Below, piece after piece: positions 18,860 to 28,404 of a stretch of 64,000 bases of DNA. Numbering within the stretch: position 1 is the first letter of the stretch; each line of letters opens with the position of its first letter. The DNA is from Xanthomonas codiaei (GTDB lineage: Bacteria; Pseudomonadota; Gammaproteobacteria; Xanthomonadales; Xanthomonadaceae), in NCBI RefSeq assembly GCF_002939785.1, contig NZ_MDEC01000021.1, positions 26,683 to 90,682 on the forward strand, in the 5' to 3' direction. The notes under the pieces are model-generated. The model searched no databases and was not told the DNA's origin. It saw only the letters and a program-made list of their open reading frames with translations. The position numbers and the translations under genes were made by a program.

Positions 18860-20962
18860 ATGCGCCGCATCCTGTCGTTACCGTTGTTCTGGAAAATCCT
18901 GATGCCGGCAGCGGTGGCAATCGTTTGCCTGTCGAGCTATGTGGCTTTCAGCACACTGGTGTTTCAACGCAACAACGTCCGCCTGGAGGCGGTGCGCGAC
19001 GTGCATTTCCCGATGCTCGACGCGATGACCCGCAACGTGGCCGCGCTGGACAAGCTCATCAACGGGCTCAACGGTGCAGCTGCCGCAGGCGATGCGGACA
19101 TGTTGGCGGCCACCAAGCCGGTGGCCGACGATATCCACGCGTCCTACCTGAAACTGCAGAAGGCCGATCCGGCCAACGCTAAGGAGCTTGCCCAGCTGGG
19201 CAAGCAGTTCGACGACTACTACAGCCTGGCCCATGGCGTAGCTGCCGCATTCGTGGAGCAACGCGAGCCCGATGCGCAGCAGATGAGCGCCATGGCCCCG
19301 GCGCTGGAGACCTACCGCACCACCCTCACCGCCATGCAGAAGCGCGCCGATGCACGCTTTCGCGGAACGGTGCAGGAGGCCGTGGACAGCTCGGTGACGG
19401 CCAGTATCGGCGGTCTGGTGCTGGGCCTGGTCGGCGCCTTGGTGTGCATTGGGTTTGGCTGGATCGTCGCCCGCGCCATCACCCAGCCACTCAACCGTGC
19501 GGTGGGCATCGCGCATGCGGTGTCCTCGGGCAAGTTGGACAACACCATCTCGATCGACCGCAACGATGAAGTCGGCCAGCTGCTGCAGGCCATGGACAGC
19601 ATGCAGCGCCAGCTGCGCCGGGTGATTCAGGCGCAGACGGAAATGGGCCACAAGCACGAGGCCGGCATCGTCAGCCACCGCATCGCCGAACAGGAATTTC
19701 CCGGCGAATTCGGCAGCATGGTGCGCGCCAGCAACCTGCTGGTGTCCAGCCATATCGCGGTCACCATGCAGATCGTGGCACTGACCGAACGCTATGCCGC
19801 CGGAGACCTGTCGCAGCAGCTGGAGGCATTGCCTGGCGAGAAGGCGGTGATCAGCCAATCGATCAACGACGTGCGCGCCAGCCTGCTGTCGATCAACGGC
19901 GAGATCAAGCGGCTGGCCGCCGCCGCGGCCGCCGGCGACTTCAGCGCACGCGGCGACGAAACTGCCTTCGAGCACGATTTCCGCCAGATCGTGATCGACC
20001 TCAATCACCTGATGAGCACCTCGGACAAGAGCCTGGGCGAGTTGTCGCGGGTGCTGCAGGCCATTGCCAGCGGCGACCTGACCACGCGCATGCAGGGCAA
20101 CTTCGCCGGCGTGTTCGCGCGCATGCGCGACGATGCCAACACCACGGTGGAGCGCCTGACCGATATCGTCGGGCGCATCCAGCATTCGTCGGCGGAGATC
20201 GACACGGCGGCCGGCGAGATCGCGGCGGGCAACCAGGACCTGTCGCGGCGTACCGAGCAGCAGGCCGCCAACCTGGAAGAAACCGCTGCCTCGATGGAAG
20301 AACTCACCTCCACCGTCAGGCAGAACGCCGAACACGCGCATCAAGCCAACGAACTGGCACGCAACGCCGCCGGCGTGGCCGCCAAGGGTGGCGAGGTGGT
20401 CAACCAGGTGGTGGGCACCATGACCGGCATCGAGGCCTCGTCGAAGAAGATCGCCGAGATCATCAGCGTCATCGACGGCATCGCCTTCCAGACCAATATC
20501 CTGGCCTTAAATGCCGCGGTGGAAGCCGCACGCGCCGGCGAGCAGGGCCGCGGCTTCGCGGTGGTGGCAAGCGAGGTACGTAGCCTGGCACAACGCTCGT
20601 CCGGTGCCGCCAAGGAAATCAAGGAATTGATCGATGCCTCGGTGGGCAAGGTGGCCGAAGGCTCGGCGCTGGTGCATACCGCCGGCGCCACCATGACCGA
20701 GATCGTGGCCAGCGTGAACAGTGTCACCGACATCATGGCGCAGATCACCGCGGCATCCAGCGAGCAGTCGGCCGGCATCGAGCAGGTCAACCAGACCGTC
20801 ATCCAGATGGACGAGACCACCCAGCAGAACGCCGCCCTGGTGGAAGAAGCCATGGCCGCCGCACGCGCGATGGAAAAGCAGTCCAGCACCCTGACCCAGC
20901 TGGTCTCGTTGTTCCAGCTGGAAGCTGCAAGCGCGCAGCACCTGGAAAGAGACGTCGCCTAG
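18860..20962 (+). CDS. Methyl-accepting chemotaxis protein
   Basis: A 700-residue chemoreceptor. The start at ATG 18860 has GAGAG eight bases upstream; an in-frame GTG at 18830 overlapping the previous stop is an alternative. Membrane helix one lies at about residues 9-31. A periplasmic four-helix sensor follows to ~175, then helix two ([20 protein letters not shown]), two HAMP-like segments and a signalling hairpin with tip [20 protein letters not shown] followed by [17 protein letters not shown]. Paired with the porin and PstS-like gene it probably senses the same solute. Confidence 0.93.
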   Translation: MRRILSLPLFWKILMPAAVAIVCLSSYVAFSTLVFQRNNVRLEAVRDVHFPMLDAMTRNVAALDKLINGLNGAAAAGDADMLAATKPVADDIHASYLKLQKADPANAKELAQLGKQFDDYYSLAHGVAAAFVEQREPDAQQMSAMAPALETYRTTLTAMQKRADARFRGTVQEAVDSSVTASIGGLVLGLVGALVCIGFGWIVARAITQPLNRAVGIAHAVSSGKLDNTISIDRNDEVGQLLQAMDSMQRQLRRVIQAQTEMGHKHEAGIVSHRIAEQEFPGEFGSMVRASNLLVSSHIAVTMQIVALTERYAAGDLSQQLEALPGEKAVISQSINDVRASLLSINGEIKRLAAAAAAGDFSARGDETAFEHDFRQIVIDLNHLMSTSDKSLGELSRVLQAIASGDLTTRMQGNFAGVFARMRDDANTTVERLTDIVGRIQHSSAEIDTAAGEIAAGNQDLSRRTEQQAANLEETAASMEELTSTVRQNAEHAHQANELARNAAGVAAKGGEVVNQVVGTMTGIEASSKKIAEIISVIDGIAFQTNILALNAAVEAARAGEQGRGFAVVASEVRSLAQRSSGAAKEIKELIDASVGKVAEGSALVHTAGATMTEIVASVNSVTDIMAQITAASSEQSAGIEQVNQTVIQMDETTQQNAALVEEAMAAARAMEKQSSTLTQLVSLFQLEAASAQHLERDVA

Positions 20963-21549
20963 TCGTTGAAACCGACCATCGTCGGATGCGTCGCTGCCCT
21001 CCTTGCGCACGGTTGCGGATGGAGGGCTCATCTATCCACTGGCATCGACCACACGGCCGATCCGCGGCGATATCTGCTGCGTCGGGCGTGCGTGCGTGCG
21101 GCATGGACACCTATTTCTATGGCGTGTCCGCCTCGCCCTGGCGTGGTCCATCGCCGTTCGGATGCCGGCATGTCTCTGGCCGCGAGCGGCGTGGAGACCC
21201 GGGCGCAGCGACGTGTGCATTGCCCGCGGGCGTGGCAGTGCAGCACTGCACAGCGTGATCGGCAGCCGCGTCAGTGCGCGCAAGGCATTACCAGATGCTT
21301 ATTGCGCACCCGCCACGGCTGGAAAATAAGCGACTCAAATCACATTTTTATCGAAGAAACTGGTGCGACCGCACATTCTTCACGCATACGTCACCAACGA
21401 GCAATATCCGCATGCGATAGCTGTCGTGCTCGCTAGACAGCGAGCCCATTGTCGTCCCCTTCCAGCGCGCGTCCGCTGAGCGTCGATCTGCCCACCCGCA
21501 GTCGGCGGTGGCTTCGTGCGTCCGATTGATTCCAAGGAGATTCACTCCC
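20963..21549. other. Gene-poor stretch before the secreted nuclease
   Basis: No believable gene in 587 bases; overlapping frames are Arg/Ala/Cys-rich and lack domains. The segment around 21325-21365 is AT-richer (AAATCACATTTTTATCG) and could hold the nuclease promoter. Confidence 0.5.
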
Positions 21550-22287
21550 ATGCGCTTACGGACCCTGTTTGTCGTTCTGCTGCTTGCCGCTGTCAGTGCC
21601 ACTGCAAATGCCCAGGTCGTCACCCTCAACAAGGGGGGTTACACCTTGCGCTACGACTGCACCAATCGCACCGCGCTGCGTTATGAGTACGTGCTGCAGG
21701 CCGACACCGGCTCGGCCGCCCGTCCGTCCAGCTTCAACCTCGATACCGAGTTGCCAAGCGGCTGCGCCGGGCAGACCTCCACCGCTTCGTATGCCAGCGT
21801 GCGCTCCGGCTACGACCGCGGCCATCTGGTGACCTCCAACCACATGGACTACAACGCGACCTATATCCGCCGCGCCAACCTGATGTCCAACATCGTGCCG
21901 CAGGTGTCCAGCTTCAATCAGGGCATCTGGGTGCGTGCCGAGAATGTGGCAGAGTGCTATCGCGACATCGCCAGCGTGCAGGTCTACGGCGGCGTGATCT
22001 ACAGCGATACCAGCAACGATTACTTCCTGGCCAGCCACGGGATCCGCACACCGGACTTCTTCTGGAAGACCATCATCACCGCCAACCCGGGCGGCGGCAC
22101 CCGCGCCATCAGCTGGCTGATTCCCAATAGCGCCAACCTGGGTTCGCTCGACAGCTACATCGTCAGCATTGACGAACTCGAAGACCTGTACGGCGCCAGC
22201 ACCATCGGCATCACCGCACCGGCGGCGGTCAAGGCGATGCTGCCTGCCACCACCTGGCCGCAGCCGAGCAATTGCGACCTGGGCTGA
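21550..22287 (+). CDS. Secreted DNA/RNA non-specific endonuclease (EndA/NUC1 type)
   Basis: A 245-residue protein with a signal peptide (LFVVLLLAAVSATANA, mature from QVV). The His-Me finger motif DRGHLVTSNHMDYN contains the catalytic His and is followed by NIVPQVSSFNQGIW, which supplies the metal-binding Asn. This is the NUC1/EndG-type nuclease fold that degrades DNA and RNA outside the cytoplasm. An AAGGAG ribosome site precedes ATG 21550. The gene ends in a strong hairpin. Confidence 0.92.
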   Translation: MRLRTLFVVLLLAAVSATANAQVVTLNKGGYTLRYDCTNRTALRYEYVLQADTGSAARPSSFNLDTELPSGCAGQTSTASYASVRSGYDRGHLVTSNHMDYNATYIRRANLMSNIVPQVSSFNQGIWVRAENVAECYRDIASVQVYGGVIYSDTSNDYFLASHGIRTPDFFWKTIITANPGGGTRAISWLIPNSANLGSLDSYIVSIDELEDLYGASTIGITAPAAVKAMLPATTWPQPSNCDLG

Positions 22288-22308
22288 GTGGTTCTACCCA
22301 TCGCAGTC

Positions 22309-22343
22309 CATCGCCCGCCTGGATCAGGCGGGCGATGTTGCTT
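22309..22343 (+). terminator. Hairpin terminator after the nuclease gene
   Basis: A perfect 13-bp stem (CATCGCCCGCCTG / CAGGCGGGCGATG) with a GAT loop, followed by TTGCTT, 21 bp after the nuclease stop. Confidence 0.75.
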
Positions 22344-22602
22344 CCCGCCAACGCAATGCTGCGCAACGCGCGCGCGTTGCCGATGCCAGGAAAAGCGTCA
22401 GCCATGATCGCGACAGGTCGCTCGATCCCGACGCGATTCTGTTTGCAGCCGATTGCATGGACCGGGCGTGGTCATCGACGACGCCGTGATGGGCCGGCAC
22501 GCAGCACGCAGCGATCAGGCCACTCACGCATCCCGCGAGGGCCGGATGCAGGTCATGCATGTAGCCGGCGCCGGGGCGACTCCACGGTGGCATTGCTCCC
22601 GA

Positions 22603-22938
22603 TCAGGGCGTGGGCGCATGTTCGGCAAACCACGCGGCATAGGGCGTGTTCTTGACCAGGTGCCGATTGAGGTCCTTCGCGCCATCGGTCCACCACACCG
22701 GGCCGCGCTCTCCCAACGCCACCTTGGCGGCGTTCACTGCGCCACGCGCGGTCGCCAGCTGGGCTGCGTTCTTCGCAGCCAGTGCCGCCTTGACAGCACG
22801 TCGCGCCTCCATCAGTTCGGCGACCAGGCGGGCACGCACCTGCGCGCTCAGGTGCGGATTGGCGGTACGCCATAGCCGACCCCGCACGACCAGGTAGCGG
22901 CCGTCCGGCGTGGTGAGGGGAGCATGCGATGCAGTCAT
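22603..22938 (-). CDS. Small basic hypothetical protein, 111 residues
   Basis: The protein starts MTASHAPLTTPDGRYLVVRG, contains a helical Arg/Ala-rich middle (VRARLVAELMEARRAVK) and ends KNTPYAAWFAEH. The GRYLVVRGRLWR opening and the ALGERGPVWWTDG block look conserved. I know similar proteins in Xanthomonas and rhizobia but no function. It is soluble, with no motifs for metals or nucleotides. Confidence 0.7.
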   Translation of the reverse strand: MTASHAPLTTPDGRYLVVRGRLWRTANPHLSAQVRARLVAELMEARRAVKAALAAKNAAQLATARGAVNAAKVALGERGPVWWTDGAKDLNRHLVKNTPYAAWFAEHAPTP

Positions 22939-23001
22939 CGCGCTGTGCTGCCGTGGATCAAGATCTGCGCACCGCGCATGGGAGGATCGCCACAGCCGCG
23001 C

Positions 23002-23232
23002 TCACCCCTCGCGTGCAAAGCGTGGCTGCAGGACACCGTCCACATCCACCTGCTCGACGAACATCGCATAGGGCCGCACCCATAGCCCGATCTCGCTATC
23101 TAGCGGCCGATACAGCACCAGCGGTTCCAGGGTCTCGCTGCTGCGCACCAGGCCGAGCACTTCGTAGCGGCCACCCTTGAAGTGCCGATAGTGGCCCAGT
23201 GCAAGCGTCGGCAGTGGCGGCAGCGTGTCCAT
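23002..23232 (-). CDS. DUF1653 family protein
   Basis: A 76-residue protein from ATG 23232. The stretch LGHYRHFKGGRYEVLG, followed by ...ETLEPLVLYRPL and LWVRPYAMF, is the DUF1653 signature, a small beta-barrel-like domain of unknown function. Longer upstream frames add only unrelated Arg-rich residues. Confidence 0.85.
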   Translation of the reverse strand: MDTLPPLPTLALGHYRHFKGGRYEVLGLVRSSETLEPLVLYRPLDSEIGLWVRPYAMFVEQVDVDGVLQPRFAREG

Positions 23233-23738
23233 GGCAATGGGTCCGATCAGGCAGGCCCTGTAGTGTAGGCGCTTGCGCAGCAATGGCTCGCGAGCCGTCG
23301 CGGTGCGAGCGGCTCGGCGACAGGGAGCTTCAGTGAAACGCCGCCCTGGCAACATCCAACGCCAGGCGCTTCAACGACGCAGCAAGCGGCAGTCGAAGCG
23401 GCAAGCATGTCTGTCTGGGCGGGACGATGACGGGCAGATCGGGGGCCACAGCTTTGTAGAAGACACGCACGGACGATGGCCGGTGGACCAAGCACGCGGC
23501 TGGCGGCTCACGCGCGCCTTCATGACCCACGCTGCGGCGGTGTCGACCAGCTGGGTTCCAGCAGCTTGACCGACCGCACGCCGGCAGGCCGGCAAGCCCG
23601 CGCGCATCGATCAGAACGTCGGCTCTGTCAGCGGACAGTGGCAAGCCCGGGCCCCGCATGCGCAGTGCAGCAGAGGATGTCGCGGCGCCGGCTGTCCACC
23701 CACTCCTGCAGCCCCATCGCCACACCTAATCGATCTGC
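23233..23738. other. Gene-poor stretch
   Basis: About 500 bases in which no frame on either strand shows a recognisable domain, ribosome site or balanced residue use. Nothing further is seen. Confidence 0.5.
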
Positions 23739-23900
23739 TTACGCATCCTCCTCGATCTCGGGGTCGTCAGCATCGTCGTCGATCTCGGTATTCTCGTCCG
23801 GGCCGTCCGGCAGCGGCTCTTCCTGCTTGCCGGGTGCCCGGACTCCGTTCGCCTGGCCCGGCTCCTCGATGCGTGGGGCGCCGGTGTGGTGGGTGCGCAT
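23739..23900 (-). CDS. Tiny acidic protein, 53 residues
   Basis: The ATG at 23900 is followed by MRTHHTGAPRIEEPGQANG and an extremely acidic tail (DENTEIDDDADDPEIEEDA). It has no hydrophobic residues to speak of, so it is probably disordered. GGAGTTGAGC precedes the start. The same length and general build as the protein at 8399 is notable, but the sequences differ. The function is unknown. Confidence 0.6.
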   Translation of the reverse strand: MRTHHTGAPRIEEPGQANGVRAPGKQEEPLPDGPDENTEIDDDADDPEIEEDA

Positions 23901-24125
23901 GCTCAACTCCTGCGGCAGAAGGCCGCCGGCCTACCCTCCTCCCGGCCGTGTGATGCATGCGTCGCCAGCGTGCGCGACAGCAGCGCCGCCATCCTGCCGC
24001 CCGTCGCCGGGCCGGTGCGGAGCCATCGTCTTGCAAGCGGTCATCCGCAGTGTCGGCCGCGTCCACCCGACGATCCTGCGCAGGCGCTGCGCTGTCGCCA
24101 GCACCGGGGTGTGCGATGGGCAGAC

Positions 24126-24764
24126 TCACGCCGCGCCGCCGTCCTGTGGCGAGGTGCGCGCCAGAGCCAGTTCCAGCCACCGCGCGAGTTGCCGCGCCAC
24201 CCGATCGAAATCGGCAATGTCCTGCTTGGCCCGGCACAGCGCCACCGCGCCTTCCATGCTGGCGATGATGAGCGCCGCCAGATCGCGTGCGGTCTCTTCA
24301 GGCACGCCATCACGCATCGCCGCGTTGGCCAAGCGCATCTCCCACAGCGCGAACGCGGCCGCGGCCGCATGCAGGCCATCGCGGCCGGCCGCGTCGATCG
24401 GCTCTTCCACCGCCGCCGCCAGCACCGGGCAGCCCGCACGGAACTCGCTGTGCAGCAGCCGCGCGCGCCATGCCGCCATGAACCCGGCCACGCCACGGCG
24501 CAGGCCGTCCTGCAGCTGCGCGTCCAGCAGTTGCGCGGCATGCGCCCCCGCCCACTCCACCGCCAGCCCGATCACCTGCTGCTTGCCGCCGGGGAAGTGG
24601 TGGTAGGTCGAGCCCAGCGGCGCCTGCGCGCGCTTGGACATCTCGCGGATGCTGGTGGCGTTGAGCCCGTGCTGGGCGAGCATCTCGGCCGCCGCGCTTA
24701 CCACACGCTGCTGCACATCTGGACGACGAGGCTTCACGCCGGTTCCTTGATCAAACGACCGCAA
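24126..24764 (-). CDS. TetR-family repressor
   Basis: A 212-residue regulator. The N-terminal helix-turn-helix reads AAAEMLAQHGLNATSIREMSKRA...GSTYHHFPGGKQQVIG; the rest is a helical ligand domain (LmrA/YxaF-like). It is divergent from the hydrolase gene with only 19 bp between start codons. An imperfect palindrome covering the hydrolase start is the obvious operator, so it likely represses both itself and the hydrolase-thioesterase genes in response to a lipophilic ligand. Confidence 0.9.
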   Translation of the reverse strand: MRSFDQGTGVKPRRPDVQQRVVSAAAEMLAQHGLNATSIREMSKRAQAPLGSTYHHFPGGKQQVIGLAVEWAGAHAAQLLDAQLQDGLRRGVAGFMAAWRARLLHSEFRAGCPVLAAAVEEPIDAAGRDGLHAAAAAFALWEMRLANAAMRDGVPEETARDLAALIIASMEGAVALCRAKQDIADFDRVARQLARWLELALARTSPQDGGAA

Positions 24765-24782
24765 TAGCTTAGCGTGCCGAAT

Positions 24783-24798
24783 TATGACGATCGTTATA
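24783..24798. promoter_or_regulatory. Probable TetR operator overlapping the hydrolase start codon
   Basis: TATGACGA/TCGTTATA is a 16-bp inverted repeat with one mismatch, and its second base begins the hydrolase ATG. A repressor bound here would block both transcription and, if a message exists, entry at the start. The operator role is inferred from position. Confidence 0.55.
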
Positions 24799-25692
24799 AA
24801 TTCTTCATCGGTGCAGCCTTGCTCTGTACGGTTGACGGCGGCAGACGGCTACACGCTTGGCGCGTTGCGCTACCGCATGCCCGTCGCAGCGCGCGCGCGG
24901 CTGGTGATCGCCGGGGCCACCGGCGTGCCGCAGGGGTTCTATCGACGGTTTGCCTGCTTCGCCGCCGCGCGCGGGTTCGACACGCTGACCTTCGACTACC
25001 GCGGCATCGGCCTGTCGCGGCCTGCCGCGTTGAAAGGCTTCGAGATGGAGCTGCTGGACTGGGCCTATCTGGACCTGACAGCCGCGGTGGCAGCAATGGC
25101 CGATCCCGACCTGCCGCTGTACCTGGTGGGCCATTCCTTCGGCGGGCATGCCTTCGGGCTGTTGCCCAACCACGACCTGGTCCGTGGATGCTATCTCTAC
25201 GGCACGGGCGCCGGCTGGCACGGCTACATGCCTGCGGCCGAGCGTCTGCGCGTGCTGGCGATGTGGCACCTGGTGCTGCCGCCGCTCACCTGGTGGAAGG
25301 GCTACAGCCCCTGGGCATTGTTGGGCATGGGGGAAGACCTGCCCGCCAACGCGTATCGCCAGTGGCGGCATTGGTGCAGGTTTCCGCGCTACTTCTTCGA
25401 CGACCCGGCCATGGCCGGGATCGACGCCCCATATCGCGCCGTGTCCACGCCGATGGTGGCCGCCAACGCGCTGGACGATCTCTGGGCCTTGCCCGCCTCG
25501 CGCGATGCCTTCGTGCAGGCGTACTGCAATGCACCGCTGACACGCCTGGACATCGACCCCGCCAGCGTCGGCGGCCGTCTCGGGCACATGGGCTATTTCA
25601 AGCAGATCGGCGCACTGCTGTGGCAACAGACACTGGACTGGTTCGATCGCCGCACCGACCACGCCATCCTCGCCACGGAGCACTCGGCATGA
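24784..25692 (+). CDS. Alpha/beta hydrolase
   Basis: A 302-residue alpha/beta hydrolase. The nucleophile elbow is GHSFGG (YLVGHSFGGHAFG, around residue 119), preceded by FDYRGIGLSRP, which supplies the oxyanion region. The catalytic His is probably in RLGHMGYF near residue 275. It belongs to the YqiA/serine-aminopeptidase-like group; likely substrates are esters or lipids. It overlaps the next gene by ATGA and is divergent from the TetR gene. Confidence 0.85.
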   Translation: MTIVINSSSVQPCSVRLTAADGYTLGALRYRMPVAARARLVIAGATGVPQGFYRRFACFAAARGFDTLTFDYRGIGLSRPAALKGFEMELLDWAYLDLTAAVAAMADPDLPLYLVGHSFGGHAFGLLPNHDLVRGCYLYGTGAGWHGYMPAAERLRVLAMWHLVLPPLTWWKGYSPWALLGMGEDLPANAYRQWRHWCRFPRYFFDDPAMAGIDAPYRAVSTPMVAANALDDLWALPASRDAFVQAYCNAPLTRLDIDPASVGGRLGHMGYFKQIGALLWQQTLDWFDRRTDHAILATEHSA

Positions 25693-26249
25693 ATCTCTGG
25701 TTTCGCCTGCTGGCCTTGCTGGCGATGTCGTGGTTTAGGCCGAAGCTGCAGGCGCCCTTCGGCGTGTCGCAGCTGAGGTTTCGCGTGCTGCCCACCGATA
25801 TCGACACCAACCTGCACATGACCAATGGCCGCTATTGGACCATCTTCGACCTGGGCCGGCTCGACCTGGTGATGCGCACCGGCCTGGCCGGCATCGCCAT
25901 GCGCCGACGATGGGCGCCCATCGTCGGCGCCGGCGGCATCCAGTTCCGGCGCGAACTCAAACCCTTGCGTCGCTTTCAGCTGCAAACCCGCCTGGTGGGC
26001 TGGTCCGGCACGCGCATCGTCATCGAACAGCGTGTCTTGATCGGCCCCGACCAACGCATCGCCGCACGCGCCCTGCTGCTCACCGGCATGTACGACCGAC
26101 GCCACCGCGTCTTCGTGCCAGCCGAGACCGTGCTGCGCGCGGTGGGCGTCCAGGACACCACCTCGCCGCCCCTCAGTCGCGCCGCGCAGGCCTTGATCGC
26201 ATCCGATGCCGCGCTCAAGGAAGACGCCGACGACTGGTCTGGCGCGTAG
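25689..26249 (+). CDS. Hotdog-fold thioesterase-like protein (THEM6/4HBT type)
   Basis: A 186-residue protein. After a hydrophobic N-terminus (WFRLLALLAMSWF) the strand-turn FRVLPTDIDTNLHMTNGRYWTIFDLGR carries the D-x-N-x-H-x-N pattern of 4HBT acyl-CoA thioesterases. It is translationally coupled to the alpha/beta hydrolase (4-bp overlap). The pairing suggests degradation or remodelling of an acyl compound under TetR control. Confidence 0.82.
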   Translation: MNLWFRLLALLAMSWFRPKLQAPFGVSQLRFRVLPTDIDTNLHMTNGRYWTIFDLGRLDLVMRTGLAGIAMRRRWAPIVGAGGIQFRRELKPLRRFQLQTRLVGWSGTRIVIEQRVLIGPDQRIAARALLLTGMYDRRHRVFVPAETVLRAVGVQDTTSPPLSRAAQALIASDAALKEDADDWSGA

Positions 26250-26279
26250 CCCCTGCATCCCCCCTTCGAGCGAACACGC

Positions 26280-26801
26280 ATGCACACCGATATCCCATTG
26301 ATCGACCTGCTTGCCGCCGGCAAGGACGGCTTATCGCAAGTACAGGCGCTGATGCAGCATTCGCGCAGGGTCGGCATCTTTGCGTCGCTCAAGCTCGACT
26401 TCGCCGATGCGGCACCGGGGCGTGTAGTCATCGCCGGTGTCCCCGGCACCCACGCGTACAACCCCATCGGCAGCGTCCACGGCGGATACGCTGCGACCTT
26501 GCTCGATTCGGCCTGCGGCTGTGCAACGCATACGCTGCTGTCGGCCACGCAGCGCTACACCACGCTCGAACTCAAGGTGTCCTACCACAAGGCAGTGACG
26601 CGCAGGACCGGACGGATCGAAGCGATCGGCGAAGTGCTGTCCTGCGGCAGACGCGTCGCCTTCGCACAGGCACGCCTGGTCGATGGCAAAGGCACCCTAC
26701 TGGCATCGGCCAACTCCACGCTGCTGGTCATGGAGGCACCTGCCGAGGCAATCGGCCACACCATCGGAAGTGCTTCGGTCGGTGCCAGCGTGCGCGACTG
26801 A
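26280..26801 (+). CDS. PaaI-like thioesterase
   Basis: A 173-residue hotdog protein. The motif NPIGSVHGGYAATLLDSACG includes the HGG catalytic turn of PaaI-type acyl-CoA thioesterases, and KVSYHKAVTRRTGRIEAIGEV is the expected second half. It starts 30 bp after the previous stop and is probably the third gene of the TetR-controlled unit. The acyl substrate is not predictable. Confidence 0.87.
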   Translation: MHTDIPLIDLLAAGKDGLSQVQALMQHSRRVGIFASLKLDFADAAPGRVVIAGVPGTHAYNPIGSVHGGYAATLLDSACGCATHTLLSATQRYTTLELKVSYHKAVTRRTGRIEAIGEVLSCGRRVAFAQARLVDGKGTLLASANSTLLVMEAPAEAIGHTIGSASVGASVRD

Positions 26802-27066
26802 CAGCAGGTGCTCTGACCGCTTCCAGCATCGAACGCGGTGGCGGAAGCGCTGTTGCGCCTGCCCGCGACACCGACCATCTACGGCAGGATTGGCCGCTGG
26901 AAAAAAATGCAGCAGCACTGGGAGCCGTGGCGATACGGACCGCATAAACCGGCGCCGGTCGCCGGCGCTGTCGCGCCTGCGAGTGCTGCTGCATTCGATC
27001 TGCCAAGCGGCGAAAAAAACGCTCGCCCGTACCGTCACACCCATCCCCTTGCCGGCTGGGGACCGC

Positions 27067-27411
27067 TCATCGCTGCAAGCAATACATCCCCGGCACATGA
27101 CGCTCCATGCAGGACTGCAGGCTACGCAACGCCGTACACCCGAACGCGCTGTACAGCCCGTGGGCAGCGCTGGTCACCAGGGCGAAGCGCCGCAAGCCCT
27201 GCAGGTGAGGACGGACATGGATCGCCGCCATCAGTGCCTGGATCAATCCTCTGCCCCGGTGGTCCGGCAGCACGAACGCATCGCACGGATAGGCAAACGT
27301 CGCCCGGTCGCTGATGTGGTCATGCAGATTCCGGGTACCGCCCGCAGTCGCCTGGCGGCTGCACCGCCGGGTAGTTCGCTGCTTCATGCGGTACAGCCGC
27401 GCATCATCCAT
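27067..27411 (-). pseudogene. GNAT acetyltransferase remnant (N-terminus degenerate)
   Basis: The C-terminal ~85 residues read as a GNAT acetyltransferase: SDRATFAYPCDAFVLPDHRGRGL (acetyl-CoA loop), then LQGLRRFALVTSAAHGLYSAFG. In relatives this is preceded by ~60 residues with ...GFARV-type strands, but here the first ~28 residues are unrelated and Arg/Thr-rich. The family block begins abruptly at NLHDHISDR. The annotated start overlaps the end of the LysR gene. I regard it as a decayed gene. Peptide pieces given here were kept short of the full motif only for space. Confidence 0.65.
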
Positions 27412-28297
27412 GCATCGCCGCAGCAGAGGCCGCCCTGATCGCCTGGGTGATGTGCTGCAGCGTGCTGGATCTCACCGCCGAGTACTGCCAGTACAGCGGC
27501 ACATCCACGTGCCGTGCCGGGTCCATCAACACCACCGCACCGCGCTCCACCGCAGATGCCGCCAGCGTATCGGGCGCCAGGCACCAGCCCATCCCCATCG
27601 CAGCTGCACTGACAAATCCCATCGAGGTGGGCAGGTAATGCACCCGGGGCGACAGCTTCGCCCGGGTGATCTTCCGCATGTAGCGTGCCTGCAGATCGTC
27701 CTTGCGGTTGAAGGCCAGCATCGGCGCGGCCGCCAGCGATGCAGCGGACACCCCATCGCCGAAGTACTGCTGCACGAATCCTGGCGCTGCGATGGCGACG
27801 TAACGCATCGCACCCAGCCGATGCACATTGCAGCCCTGCAACGGCCGGGGTTCGGATGTCACCGCGCCAAGCACACTGCCATTGCGCAACAACTCCAGCG
27901 TGTGATCCTGGTCATCCACGCGCACGTCGAGCACATAGCCATGCTCGCTGTGCAGGCTGGCCAGCGCCGCGATCACCCAGGTCGCAAGCGAGTCGTCGTT
28001 GACGGCGATCGCCACCGCATGCGCCTGGCCCTGTCGTCCTGCCGGCATGAATTCATCGGCCACTTCCGACTCCAGCGCCTGGAGGGGGCGCACGCGCCGC
28101 AACAGCTGTTGGCCGGCCGCGGTAGGGCTGCAGGGCGCGCGTCGGACGATCAGCAGCTGACCCAGGCGGTCCTCCAGCGCCTTGATGCGCTGGGACACGG
28201 CTGACTGCGTGATCGACAGCTGCCGCGCGGCAGACTCGAAGCTGCCCTCATCCAGCACCGCCAGGAACGCCGCCAGCTGCGGATGCATCAGGATCAT
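27404..28297 (-). CDS. argP: ArgP/IciA-type LysR regulator
   Basis: A 297-residue LysR regulator of the ArgP branch. QLAAFLAVLDEGSFESAARQL, then ITQSAVSQRIKALEDRLG, forms the DNA-binding domain. ArgP activates the arginine/lysine exporter gene argO, which lies divergently 107 bp away, so the pairing supports the name. I chose ATG 28297, which has GAGGG seven bases upstream, over ATG 28288. Confidence 0.87.
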   Translation of the reverse strand: MILMHPQLAAFLAVLDEGSFESAARQLSITQSAVSQRIKALEDRLGQLLIVRRAPCSPTAAGQQLLRRVRPLQALESEVADEFMPAGRQGQAHAVAIAVNDDSLATWVIAALASLHSEHGYVLDVRVDDQDHTLELLRNGSVLGAVTSEPRPLQGCNVHRLGAMRYVAIAAPGFVQQYFGDGVSAASLAAAPMLAFNRKDDLQARYMRKITRAKLSPRVHYLPTSMGFVSAAAMGMGWCLAPDTLAASAVERGAVVLMDPARHVDVPLYWQYSAVRSSTLQHITQAIRAASAAAMHG

Positions 28298-28319
28298 CGC
28301 GCGCCCTCGAATCAGTTGT

Positions 28320-28356
28320 TCTAATGGTCAGACAGGATTACGCGTTTGTCTAATGG
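28320..28356. promoter_or_regulatory. Direct repeat in the argP-argO control region
   Basis: TCTAATGG occurs at 28320-28327 and again at 28349-28356, in the same direction and 29 bp apart, within the divergent promoter region. It is a candidate ArgP-binding element. Confidence 0.4.
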
Positions 28357-28404
28357 CATGATCCAACCCATCCTGCCCGCAGCCAAGTGGAATGGAACCG
28401 AACG

